From positions 1 to 39,307 of the forward strand of contig NZ_BCSX01000005.1 of the NCBI RefSeq assembly GCF_001570425.1: 39,307 nucleotides of DNA, in the 5' to 3' direction. Under the pieces are notes generated by a model that saw nothing but the letters and a program-made list of their open reading frames with translations, searched no databases and was not told the origin of the DNA. Each line of letters starts with the position of its first letter. Position 1 is the stretch's first letter. Shown here piece after piece: positions 18,147-26,350 of this stretch. The position numbers and the translations under genes are program-made. This DNA comes from Mycolicibacterium brisbanense (GTDB lineage Bacteria > Actinomycetota > Actinomycetes > Mycobacteriales > Mycobacteriaceae).

Positions 18147-19177
18147 TGTGGCCTCCCGCCCCATTGGATGGCGGCGGCACCGGCGAAGTCGCCGGCGTGG
18201 GCGAAGCCCGCCATCATCACGACATCGCCGCTGTTGACCGCGCCGTCGTTGATCGCGGCCTCCAAATTTGCCGGTATGCCGACCGCGAAGAGATTGCCGC
18301 ACTGCCCGAAGGTGTCACGATGCCGCTCGCGCGGCAGTTCAAGCGCTTCGTCCCAGTTGCGCAGCAGCAGACGATTGGGCTGATTGGTCACCAACAGGTC
18401 GAGGTCGTTGGATTTCACCCCGATCCGCTCGCACACCGCCTTGACCACCTGCGGGACTTGGCGATTGCCGCGCGAGAGGACCTTCATGATCTTGGCCTCG
18501 TTGAACCCGACGTAGCCCTGACCCGGTCCGGCCTCCCACCACTTCCGCGGCGGATCGGTGTCGAGGGTCATGTCGACCGCGTTCTCGCCGAAGAATCGGC
18601 ATTCGATGTCGAGTACCGGTGATTGATCGGAGAGCGCGACCAAGCCCACCGCGGCGCCGTCCCCGGGAACCGAGGCCTGCGCGAGCTTGACGACCTGATC
18701 CTGTTCGAAGATCTTGCCTGCGGCGTTGACCGAAGCGGCAATCAACGCGGTACGGCCGGCCCCGGACCACAGCAGCTGGCGCGCGAGGCTGAGCATGTAC
18801 ACGAATGCGGCGCAGCCACCGTTGTGCACGTCCAGGATCCACTTGGGCTTGATGCCCAACCGGGCAGCCGTCTCCCCGCCCGCACCGACGATCGGCAGAT
18901 CGGGCATCTGCGAATGGGTCAGCAGGATGTCGACGTCGTCGAGCATGCCTTTGCCATGTCTGGCCGTCAGCGCCGACACGGCCCGCTCGATCATGTCGAC
19001 GTTGGATTCCTCGAGTGCCGAATGATGGCGGTACTCGGGCGGCGCGAACATCGGATTGTCGCGCAATGTATCGGATTCCGCGTGGTCGGCATACCACTGA
19101 GCCGGCACGCGGTTCTCCGGCAGATAGGTCGCGACGTCGAGCAGGCTGACGGCCGGGGTACGAGTGGTCCTCACCAT
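18143..19177 (-). CDS. KAS III-like (FabH/thiolase fold) enzyme with altered active site
   Basis: A 344-residue 3-oxoacyl-ACP synthase III-like protein. The acyl-accepting Cys122 is present (NGGCAAFVYML), and Asn295 (CGNLFAVGIP) matches the usual GN of the family. The position of the catalytic His in the HQxN motif reads TNQPN (264-268), so His is replaced by Asn265; the codon is AAT and is clear. Such changes occur in family members that transfer acyl groups instead of performing decarboxylative Claisen condensation. Start ATG 19177 overlaps the SRPBCC stop by one base. It probably takes an acyl group from the ACP; its acceptor is unknown. Confidence 0.88.
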   Translation of the reverse strand: MVRTTRTPAVSLLDVATYLPENRVPAQWYADHAESDTLRDNPMFAPPEYRHHSALEESNVDMIERAVSALTARHGKGMLDDVDILLTHSQMPDLPIVGAGGETAARLGIKPKWILDVHNGGCAAFVYMLSLARQLLWSGAGRTALIAASVNAAGKIFEQDQVVKLAQASVPGDGAAVGLVALSDQSPVLDIECRFFGENAVDMTLDTDPPRKWWEAGPGQGYVGFNEAKIMKVLSRGNRQVPQVVKAVCERIGVKSNDLDLLVTNQPNRLLLRNWDEALELPRERHRDTFGQCGNLFAVGIPANLEAAINDGAVNSGDVVMMAGFAHAGDFAGAAAIQWGGRPQ

Positions 19178-19872
19178 CAGCCGACACTTGTCTTGTGCCG
19201 GTTGGACTCCCGCATCCAATCGGGGGTGATGGGCAGCCCGTTGTGGTACCGGTACTCGGCGATGGCCTTCAGATTCCGCAGCTCCAGCAGATGCCCCGCA
19301 CCGAACATGTCCCAGAAGTCACCGACCCACACCGGCCGACCGGCCGGCGCCGTCTCCGGATAGGGGTTGTGGTCGTAGAACGGATGATGGCAATTGGTCC
19401 ACAGCACAACCGATCCCGGCTTGTTGAGCACCAGCTGCGCGTCGACGACCCGCATCAGATAGATCATCCACAGGTGCTTGCCCTGATCCCACGCGCAGTG
19501 GTAATCCACGGTCCGGGCCGCTGGGTTGGCCACGGTCCTGGTGTAGATCTCGGTCTCCGAGCCCAGCTTGTCCCACGCCAGCCACAGGCCCGGCTCGGCG
19601 GTCTCCTCGAAACCGCGCAGACTGTACGTCCATTCCTCGAGACACCGGGTGTCGGAGAGGTACTCGTACAGCTCGTCGGGCGGGCAATCGATGTAGTCGT
19701 TGACCGTGCAGTATTCACCGAACACCTGGTCGTGGGGATAGACCGAGTGCATCATCTCCAGAATGATCGGGGTCGCCTTGTCCCGCGGCGAAGTCTCGAT
19801 GCGGTGGACCCCGGGAATGGCTTCGGAGCTGCCGGAATGGGTGGCGATATCGTCAAGCGCTGGCAGGGACAT
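19177..19872 (-). CDS. SRPBCC/START-like protein of the biosynthetic operon
   Basis: A 231-residue protein that looks like the SRPBCC (START/Bet v1) hydrophobic-pocket fold, judged from the pattern VNDYIDCPPDELYEYLSDTR, LEEWTYSLRGFEE and later beta strands with WTNCHHPFYDH. Such proteins act as polyketide aromatases/cyclases, lipid carriers or small-molecule binders; which applies here is not visible. The Trp-, His- and Tyr-rich centre could line a pocket. ATG 19872 has a strong AGGAGG eight bases before it, inside the 3' end of the ThDP gene, giving a 20-base overlap. Its gene position between ThDP and KAS III-like enzymes suggests a direct role in the core step. Confidence 0.7.
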   Translation of the reverse strand: MSLPALDDIATHSGSSEAIPGVHRIETSPRDKATPIILEMMHSVYPHDQVFGEYCTVNDYIDCPPDELYEYLSDTRCLEEWTYSLRGFEETAEPGLWLAWDKLGSETEIYTRTVANPAARTVDYHCAWDQGKHLWMIYLMRVVDAQLVLNKPGSVVLWTNCHHPFYDHNPYPETAPAGRPVWVGDFWDMFGAGHLLELRNLKAIAEYRYHNGLPITPDWMRESNRHKTSVG

Positions 19873-21613
19873 TGACCGTGCCCTCCTGTTCTGTTGATGT
19901 GCTGTTCTGGGCTGCGGGAGCACCGATCGCGGTGAGAAACGGTGCAAACGGCGGGATTTCGTCCGCCGAGCATTCGATGCTGACGACCGACGGACCGTCG
20001 GTGTCCAACGCATCGGCGAGCGCGGCGGGCAGTCGGTCTATGGCGGTGACATCGGTGGCGGCGAGGCCCGGGAACATCGCCGCCAGACCGGCGCCGAGCC
20101 GACTGGGCGAAAACCGGTTGTAGCTGTAGAGGTCGTCGTAGTACAGCTGCTCACGAGTCACGCACATGGCGTGGGCGTTGTTGTTGAACAGCACCACGGT
20201 CACCGGCAGGCGGTGCTGGATGGCGGTGTGCAACTCCAGGCCGTGCATATAGAAGGACCCGTCGCCTGCGATGATCACCGTCCGCTTGCCACCGGCAAAC
20301 GCCATGCCGATCCCCGCGCCGAAGCTGTAGCCCATGCCACCCATGCCCAGCGCGACGATGAACCGACCACCGCGCCGCACCGGCAGATAGTGGACCGCGG
20401 AAGCACCGGTGTTGCCTGCGTCGACGACGATGTTCACCCCGTCCGGTAAGGCCTGGTCGAGCGCGAGCATGGCGTCGCGGTAGCGCACCCCCTCGTCGGA
20501 ACACCACGGTGGGGCAAGTTCGTTGTGCGGCACGATATCCGGCACTCGCACGCCGAGCGGCCTGCCGTGGCCGGTGAGCGCGCGGGTGAGTCGGTTGAGC
20601 GACGACCGCAGATCTTCGGTGTGCACGTGGGTGCACGGCAGGTACGGCGGGGCCGATCCGATCGACAACGTGTGAGTCGCACCGAGCGCCGCATCCAGCC
20701 CGGTTCGGGCCATCACCGGCATCCGGGTTCCGACCAACAGACACACAGCGCTCTGCGCGACCGCGTCGACCGTTCCCGGATGGCCGATCACCCCGGTGAC
20801 CCCCAGCGCTGACGACGATCCCATACCGGGAACGCCCGCGACATCCTTGGCGTCGGGAACACAGGCGACGCGTGCCCGCAGGACCGAACGTAGCTGTTCG
20901 AGTTCGGCGCGCGCGTCGTCGCGGGCCACCTGCTCGCCCGCGATGATGGTGATCGGCCCGTGCGCCTTGCGCAGAGCGCGCACCAACGGATGCGGGTCTC
21001 CTACCTGTCGTTGTCCGAGCGCCTGACCGTTGTGTGACTTGGGACCGCTGAACCCCAGCGGTTGTTGCTGAATGTCCTTGGGCAAAAGCAGTACGGCAGG
21101 ACCGCCGCTGCGCGCTGCGGCGATGGCCCGGGGTAGTGCGGTGACGATGTCTGCGGGCCGCAGCACGCGTTCACAGCTCACCGAGACCGAGCCGAACAGC
21201 GCCTCGGCGTTCAGCGAACCTGCGCGCCCGCTGGTGTCCTGGAAGCTGCCGCGGCCATCGAGGGCGGTGGGCGCCTGACCCACGAGGGCCAGTACCGGGA
21301 CCCGGCTCGCGAGCGATTCGCCGAGCCCGGGGATCAAGTTCAGGCAGCCCCCACCCGAAGTGGCCATGACAACGCCGAGACCTGCTCCGCTGCGGCTGTA
21401 TCCATCGGCCATGGTCGCCGCGGAGAATTCGTGCTTGGCGAGCACCGCGGTGATCCCGTCACAGAAGTATGCGGCGTCGTACAAGTCTTCGATGTTGGCG
21501 CCGTCGACGCCGAAGATATGGGACACCCCGCCGGCTGCCAGATAGTCGACGATGTGGTCGACGACTCGGTACACCGTTGGACGTTCAGATACGCCCCTTA
21601 CTGAAGCTGTCAT
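19853..21613 (-). CDS. ThDP-dependent enzyme, acetolactate synthase-like
   Basis: A 586-residue thiamine-diphosphate enzyme with the three-domain layout of acetolactate synthase, benzoylformate decarboxylase and related carboligases. Catalytic Glu62 (AKHEFSAATMADGYSR) activates the cofactor; the ThDP/Mg motif starts GDGS at 450-453 and ends NNN at 477-479. No regulatory subunit gene is nearby and the central domain is divergent, so valine/isoleucine synthesis is unlikely. In this context decarboxylation of an (aryl) 2-oxo acid and transfer of the resulting acyl anion is plausible. It is the first gene of the eight-gene operon. ATG 21613 follows a GAGGGTG ribosome binding site. Confidence 0.88.
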   Translation of the reverse strand: MTASVRGVSERPTVYRVVDHIVDYLAAGGVSHIFGVDGANIEDLYDAAYFCDGITAVLAKHEFSAATMADGYSRSGAGLGVVMATSGGGCLNLIPGLGESLASRVPVLALVGQAPTALDGRGSFQDTSGRAGSLNAEALFGSVSVSCERVLRPADIVTALPRAIAAARSGGPAVLLLPKDIQQQPLGFSGPKSHNGQALGQRQVGDPHPLVRALRKAHGPITIIAGEQVARDDARAELEQLRSVLRARVACVPDAKDVAGVPGMGSSSALGVTGVIGHPGTVDAVAQSAVCLLVGTRMPVMARTGLDAALGATHTLSIGSAPPYLPCTHVHTEDLRSSLNRLTRALTGHGRPLGVRVPDIVPHNELAPPWCSDEGVRYRDAMLALDQALPDGVNIVVDAGNTGASAVHYLPVRRGGRFIVALGMGGMGYSFGAGIGMAFAGGKRTVIIAGDGSFYMHGLELHTAIQHRLPVTVVLFNNNAHAMCVTREQLYYDDLYSYNRFSPSRLGAGLAAMFPGLAATDVTAIDRLPAALADALDTDGPSVVSIECSADEIPPFAPFLTAIGAPAAQNSTSTEQEGTVNVPASA

Positions 21614-22285
21614 ATTTCACCCTCGGGTCAGCGATGTGAAACAAACGGCGGCAGTCACGATCCCCGTTCGCGACGTCGCGGAGAGCAACAACATACAACG
21701 CAATGCAGGCAGAGATAAGGGAAAACACAGCGTCGGCATTCCGATTGTTTCGCGTGCAAAGAACTGGTAGGAAGCTGTTCCTTTCAAGATCAGTGGGCCA
21801 AGCTGTAGAGCTGGCGCTTTACCTATCGGTAGCAATACTTCCCGGGACAGGGACCGACTAAACAAGGGGCACTTCACACATGCGCTGGAACAGGCGCTGA
21901 GCACTGGATACGGCGATCTATTTGCGGACGCAAACATCGACCCGTTGAGATTCTCGCAACGAGACAGCAGTCCGCGCTGAACCGTTTCGACCAGTGCCGA
22001 CGATCCTCGTGCGGACGGTCCCGACACCGCACGCGGCGCGGGGCCCTGGCCGTTGACACACCATCTGCGCAGGGCGTTTTCAGCAATTTCTGTGCAGATT
22101 CAAATTAATGACCCAGTTTCGGACGACGTCTTGACGGGTACCCACCGCGCGGCCGTTAGCACAGTTGGCGCGTGCTTGCCCCGTAGAGCGAACTACTGAC
22201 ACCCGGCATGCCAAGCCGAAGGGCCGCCCGAAAGGGCAAGGCTCCATGTCATGCACTTATTTGCTGACTTAACGATTGCCCGACG

Positions 22286-22301
22286 TGGCACACGTGTGCC
22301 A
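22286..22301. promoter_or_regulatory. Perfect 16-base palindrome, probable operator
   Basis: TGGCACACGTGTGCCA is a perfect inverted repeat, of the kind bound by dimeric TetR- or LuxR-type regulators. Its centre is 41 bases from the next palindrome, close to four helical turns. No regulator gene is present in the locus. Confidence 0.5.
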
Positions 22302-22326
22302 TCCTGTATCTCGCAAATCACCGCAG

Positions 22327-22342
22327 TTGCCCGATCGGGCAA
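22327..22342. promoter_or_regulatory. Perfect 16-base palindrome, probable operator
   Basis: TTGCCCGATCGGGCAA is a perfect inverted repeat. Its half-site TTGCCCGA recurs at 22276-22283, and a 12/16 match lies at 22224-22239. The repetition makes chance less likely and suggests cooperative binding of one regulator. Confidence 0.5.
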
Positions 22343-22898
22343 TCCGAGAGCGGAAGTTGAGGGAAATGCAGACACCTATTATGCATTCATCAGCTCTCGC
22401 ACTTCCCGGCGCAAATTCACCATTTCTCACGTTAATTTTGGCGAATCCCGCAAAACAAACGATATTAACCGGAATGAAAATTATTCCCGCTATTACATAC
22501 CCGAAATCAGCGGCGAATTCCGCGAACTCGGCCGTCATGGCCAACTGTCGAACGACAGCCGGACCCGTACGCGCGCGCCAAACATCGGGCCGCGCCCGCC
22601 GAACACGCCCAGGCATGACGGGCGGAAGCTGCTCGAAGCCCTCGACTGGCGCCGCTAGCTGCGAAAACCCCGACGAAGCCGACGTTGTTCGGGCGAGGCG
22701 CCCCGGCACCGGACACTGCGCCGAAGGAGCCATCGATACGCGCAAAGTCCGTAACCATCACGCAATTTCGCGTCCATTCCGGCTACCTCCGACCAGTACC
22801 ACCCGGCAGCCCAACACTGAGCACCAGCGTGTGACCGAAATGAGACGGTTTCGCAATCATGCGGATCGTTGCCAAACCATGTACGGAAGGTTGCGGCA

Positions 22899-24218
22899 AT
22901 GCCGACTCAGTTGATCAAGTCGCCCGCCGGACTGCTCCGCGCGGCCGCCGCCGGGGTCGATCCGGTTGGGTTCTTCCACCGTCACGCCGCTGGTCCCAGC
23001 CCCTTCGTACTGGCCTTTCCGGGTCTCGGAGAGGTGAAATTCTTCGGCACCGCCGATGCCGCACGCGACATCCTCACGATGCCCGCAGCCCAGTGCGAGG
23101 CACCCACTCCGAACCCCATCGAGCCCGTCGTCGGGCCAGGATCGCTGATCCTGCTGTCCGGCGAACAGCACCACCGTGAACGCAGCCTCCTGATGCCGGC
23201 GTTCCACGGCGAGCGGGTCAAGAAGTACAGCGACATCATCGCCTCGGCGACATGCGAGGAGATCCGCGACGTACGGCCCGGGAACACGATCGCCGTGCGC
23301 CAGCTGGCTATCGCCGTCACCCTGCACATCGCCATCCGGGTGGTGTTCAGTGTCGCCGAGCCCGACCGGCGCGCCATGTACACCCAGGCAATCACCGCAT
23401 TGATGCGGGCCAACACCGCACCTCTGATGCTGGTTCCCGCACTGCGCCGCGAACTCGGCGGCCACGGCCCGTGGGCTCGCTTGCTACGGCTGCGCGACGA
23501 CCTCGACCGGCTGCTCACGGACGACATGGACAGCCGGGCACGCAGCGGCCTCGCCGGCGCCGACATGCTCGACGTGCTGTTGTCGGCGACCGACGATTGC
23601 GGGCGGGGACGCAACGGAGCGGCCATGCATGATCAGCTCAGGACACTGCTCGCCGCGGGCCACGAGACCACCGCGACGTCGATGGTGTGGGCGCTCTACC
23701 ACATCTACCGCGACGAGGCGCTGCGGAAACGGGTCACCGAGGAGGTGGCCCAAGCGCATACCCCTGCCGAGATGGCCGGGTTGCCGTACCTGGCTGCGGT
23801 CATCAAGGAGGCCTTGCGCATGCACCCGCCGGTGCCGATCGTGCTGCGCAGGCTGACCGAGCCCCTGACCGTCAGCGGTGTCGACTGCTCCCCTGGCGAT
23901 GTCGTCGGAATAGCCTTGTATGCCTTGCATTTCAACCCGGACATCTGGACCGACCCCGAGCTGTTCCGTCCCGAACGATTCCTCGACGCGCGCGTCTCGC
24001 CGTTCGAGTTCGCCCCGTTCGGCGGTGGCTACCGGCGCTGCATCGGTGCAGCATTTGCGAACTCCGAACTTTCCATCGCGATTGCGACCATCATGAAGAC
24101 ATTGGAGCTGCGGATGCCGGCGCGAGACCGCGCCCGACCCGCGCCACGCAGCGTGGCGCGGGGAATCGCCGTCGCGCCGGCACGCGAGGTCACCCTCGAC
24201 GTGATCGATCGCTATTGA
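22899..24218 (+). CDS. Cytochrome P450
   Basis: A 439-residue heme monooxygenase. I-helix AGHETT (253-258), ExxR Glu304-Arg307, PERF (358-361) and the heme loop FGGGYRRCIG with Cys381 are all in place. The heme-loop form and the overall pattern recall the mycobacterial CYP135/CYP138-like group. ATG 22899 is preferred over an in-frame TTG 30 bases upstream because GGAAGG lies at good spacing before it. It needs ferredoxin and reductase from elsewhere, as none is nearby. First gene of the divergent tailoring operon with the FAD oxidase and O-methyltransferase; likely hydroxylates the pathway product. Confidence 0.95.
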   Translation: MPTQLIKSPAGLLRAAAAGVDPVGFFHRHAAGPSPFVLAFPGLGEVKFFGTADAARDILTMPAAQCEAPTPNPIEPVVGPGSLILLSGEQHHRERSLLMPAFHGERVKKYSDIIASATCEEIRDVRPGNTIAVRQLAIAVTLHIAIRVVFSVAEPDRRAMYTQAITALMRANTAPLMLVPALRRELGGHGPWARLLRLRDDLDRLLTDDMDSRARSGLAGADMLDVLLSATDDCGRGRNGAAMHDQLRTLLAAGHETTATSMVWALYHIYRDEALRKRVTEEVAQAHTPAEMAGLPYLAAVIKEALRMHPPVPIVLRRLTEPLTVSGVDCSPGDVVGIALYALHFNPDIWTDPELFRPERFLDARVSPFEFAPFGGGYRRCIGAAFANSELSIAIATIMKTLELRMPARDRARPAPRSVARGIAVAPAREVTLDVIDRY

Positions 24219-24251
24219 GTCCACCCGTCCGCCGCCGGTACTGGAGGTGAA

Positions 24252-25577
24252 ATGTCAACAGACGCACGGCAGTTCCGTCGAGGCGCCGACGGCTATGAAG
24301 AGGCACGTCGGGCCACCGTCTGGAACGGTCTGGTGCCCGACCGCTATCCCGACCTGATCGTTCAGGCCCACGACGTCGACGACGTCGTAGCCACGGTCAC
24401 CGGTGCGCACGGGCACATCAGCATCGTGTCGGGCGGACACAGCTGGGCGGCCAGTCACCTGCGCGACGGTGGCACACTGCTCGACGTCAGCCGCCTCGAT
24501 CACTGCGTGATCGACGCCGACCGCATGTCCGCCGTGGTCGGGCCCGGAAAGATCGGCAGCGAGCTGGCTGCCGAACTCGACAAACTCGGCCTGTTCTTCC
24601 CCGCCGGGCACTGCGAGGGTATCTGCCTCGGCGGGTATCTACTGCAGGGCGGATACGGCTGGAACAGCAAAGTGGTCGGGCCGGCATGCGAGAGCGTCAT
24701 CGGAATCGACGTCGTCACCGCCGACGGCCAGCGGATGTACTGCGACGCCGACGAGAACTCCGACTTGTTCTGGGCCGCACGCGGTTCGGGCCCGGGGTTC
24801 TTCGCGGTGGTGACCGCCTTTCATCTTCAACTGCATCCCCGTCCGGCGGTCTGCGGCAGCTGTCTGTACATCTACCCCGTCGAAGTGCTCGACGACGTCT
24901 TCACCTGGGCGCGTCGGATCAGCCCGGAGATCGACGACCGGGTGGAACTGCAGATCATCACGTCACGCAATCTGCCCGCCTTGGGGCTCGAACACCCGAC
25001 CATCGTGGTGGCCTCGCCGGCGTTCGCCGACACCGAAGCCGAGGCAGAAGCCGCCCTGTCGATCCTGTCCAGCTGCCCGGCCGTCGACCGCGCAATCGTC
25101 AAGATCCCCTACACCACAACTGATTTGGCCGGATGGTACGGCGCGGTGATGAGCAATTATCCCACCGGGCACCGCTATGTCGCCGACAACATGTGGACGT
25201 CGGCCTCGGCCGAGGATCTGCTGCCTGGCATTCACCGGATCATCGAGACGATGCCGCCACCACCGTCACACTTCCTGATGTACAACTGGAGCCCGTCGCC
25301 GGCGCGGGAAGAGTTGTTCTACGGGCTGGAAGATGAGATCAACATGGCGCTCTACGCCGTGTGGCCAGACCCAGCCGATGACGAGCGCTACCGCGACTGG
25401 CCCCGGGACAACATGGCGGCCATGGCGCACCTGGCCACAGGGGTCGGCTTGGCAGACGAGAACCTCGGCAGGCGACCCGCCCGGTTCGCCACCGATCAGA
25501 ACATGGCGCGGCTGGACATACTGCGCGCCAAATACGATCCGGAAGGGCTGTTCAACAGCTGGATGGGGCGGTTGTGA
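24252..25577 (+). CDS. Berberine bridge enzyme-like FAD oxidase
   Basis: A 441-residue flavoprotein of the FAD_binding_4/BBE family. The PCMH-type FAD domain (about 30-210) includes VSGGHSW, whose His is the usual 8-alpha attachment point, and AGHCEGICLGGY, where the first Cys matches the 6-S-cysteinyl site, so bicovalent FAD is likely. The C-terminal FNSWMGRL region corresponds to the BBE segment. Such enzymes oxidise alcohols, amines or drive oxidative ring closures with oxygen. GGAGGTG precedes ATG 24252. It lies 33 bases after the P450 and its stop overlaps the O-methyltransferase start. Confidence 0.92.
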   Translation: MSTDARQFRRGADGYEEARRATVWNGLVPDRYPDLIVQAHDVDDVVATVTGAHGHISIVSGGHSWAASHLRDGGTLLDVSRLDHCVIDADRMSAVVGPGKIGSELAAELDKLGLFFPAGHCEGICLGGYLLQGGYGWNSKVVGPACESVIGIDVVTADGQRMYCDADENSDLFWAARGSGPGFFAVVTAFHLQLHPRPAVCGSCLYIYPVEVLDDVFTWARRISPEIDDRVELQIITSRNLPALGLEHPTIVVASPAFADTEAEAEAALSILSSCPAVDRAIVKIPYTTTDLAGWYGAVMSNYPTGHRYVADNMWTSASAEDLLPGIHRIIETMPPPPSHFLMYNWSPSPAREELFYGLEDEINMALYAVWPDPADDERYRDWPRDNMAAMAHLATGVGLADENLGRRPARFATDQNMARLDILRAKYDPEGLFNSWMGRL

Positions 25578-26350
25578 GCTGGCAGCGCCACGCTCCATTT
25601 CTCCGAACCTCCTTTTGGCGCATGGCATTACACCAGCGCAACATCTTCACCATCGGCCAGATCGGCGATGGCCGGGAAGCCGCCGCGGCCCGGTACGTGG
25701 TGGCCAACGCGCGTCCCGGCGATCCCGACGACGTCATCGCGACCATGGACCGCTTCGCCTACGAGGAATCGTTCCTGATCAACGTGGGCGACGAGAAGGG
25801 CGCGCTGCTCGACGCCGCGGTGGCCCGCGCGGAACCACGGCTCGCGCTGGAACTGGGCACCTACTGCGGATACGGCGCCCTGCGGATCGCCCGGGCGGCG
25901 CCTGCGGCACGGGTGTTCTCGATCGAACTGGCCGCGGCGAACGCCGAGATCGCCCGCACGATCTGGGCGCACGCCGGACTGGCCGACCGCATCACGTGTG
26001 TGGTGGGGACCATCGGCGACGGCGGGGCCACCCTGGATGCGCTCGCAGACTACGGATTCGGTCCGGGCACACTCGATTTCATGTTCATCGACCATGACAA
26101 GAGCGCCTATCTGGCCGACCTGCGCAGTGTGCTGGACCGCGGTTGGCTGCGCTCTGCGGACGCGAGAAGCAACAGCGGCTGTGGAGCGATCGTGGTCGCC
26201 GACAACGTCAAACTTCCCGGTGCCCCGGACTACCTGGCGTACATGCGCGCCGAACAAGGCGTGCGGTGGAACACGGTCGAACACAAGACCCACGGCGAAT
26301 ACCAGACCCTGCTGCGCGATGTGATGCTGGAGTCCGAACTCCTCAGCTAA
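25574..26350 (+). CDS. Catechol O-methyltransferase-like enzyme
   Basis: A 258-residue SAM-dependent methyltransferase. The SAM motif [16 protein letters not shown] (92-107) is the COMT form. Metal ligands and base line up with mammalian COMT: Asp173 and Lys176 (FIDHDK), Asp210-Asn211 (VADN). It should methylate a hydroxyl of a catechol-like ring with Mg. GTG 25574 overlaps the oxidase stop (GTGA). A COMT-annotated gene also lies near xerD in M. tuberculosis (Rv1703c, from memory), so this gene may predate the rest of the locus. Its stop overlaps the convergent xerD stop by four bases. Confidence 0.92.
   Translation: MSWQRHAPFLRTSFWRMALHQRNIFTIGQIGDGREAAAARYVVANARPGDPDDVIATMDRFAYEESFLINVGDEKGALLDAAVARAEPRLALELGTYCGYGALRIARAAPAARVFSIELAAANAEIARTIWAHAGLADRITCVVGTIGDGGATLDALADYGFGPGTLDFMFIDHDKSAYLADLRSVLDRGWLRSADARSNSGCGAIVVADNVKLPGAPDYLAYMRAEQGVRWNTVEHKTHGEYQTLLRDVMLESELLS

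Larger units (their letters stand above)
21614..22898. promoter_or_regulatory. Long divergent control region of the biosynthetic locus
   Basis: About 1.28 kb without a credible gene between the ThDP operon (minus) and the P450 operon (plus). Its middle (about 22,380-22,510) is clearly richer in A and T than the rest of the window. It holds two perfect 16-base palindromes (22286-22301 and 22327-22342), an imperfect relative of the second (22224-22239), an extra half-site ATTGCCCGA (22275-22283), a 12-base palindrome CGCGACGTCGCG (21669-21680), and an inverted repeat GGAAT-N7-ATTCC (22471-22487). It must contain promoters for both operons; I cannot place them with confidence. Confidence 0.7.

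Noticed and set aside
19853..21613. ThDP enzyme as housekeeping acetolactate synthase (ilvB)
   Set aside because: No small subunit or ilvC nearby and it heads a secondary-metabolite operon, so the housekeeping role is unlikely.
21617..22027. Minus-strand frame of 136 codons just upstream of the ThDP gene
   Set aside because: No recognisable pattern, poor start context, and it covers the presumed promoter and leader of the operon.
22269..22538. Minus-strand frame beginning MTAEFAEFAADF with a hydrophobic stretch, a possible small membrane protein
   Set aside because: The hydrophobic part comes from the AT-rich DNA; codon third positions are not GC-rich as in real genes here, and there is no good ribosome binding site.
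22276..22914. Open frame of 212 codons on the plus strand in the control region
   Set aside because: Its composition changes along its length, it has no domain-like pattern, it crosses the palindromes and overlaps the P450 start. It is most likely non-coding.
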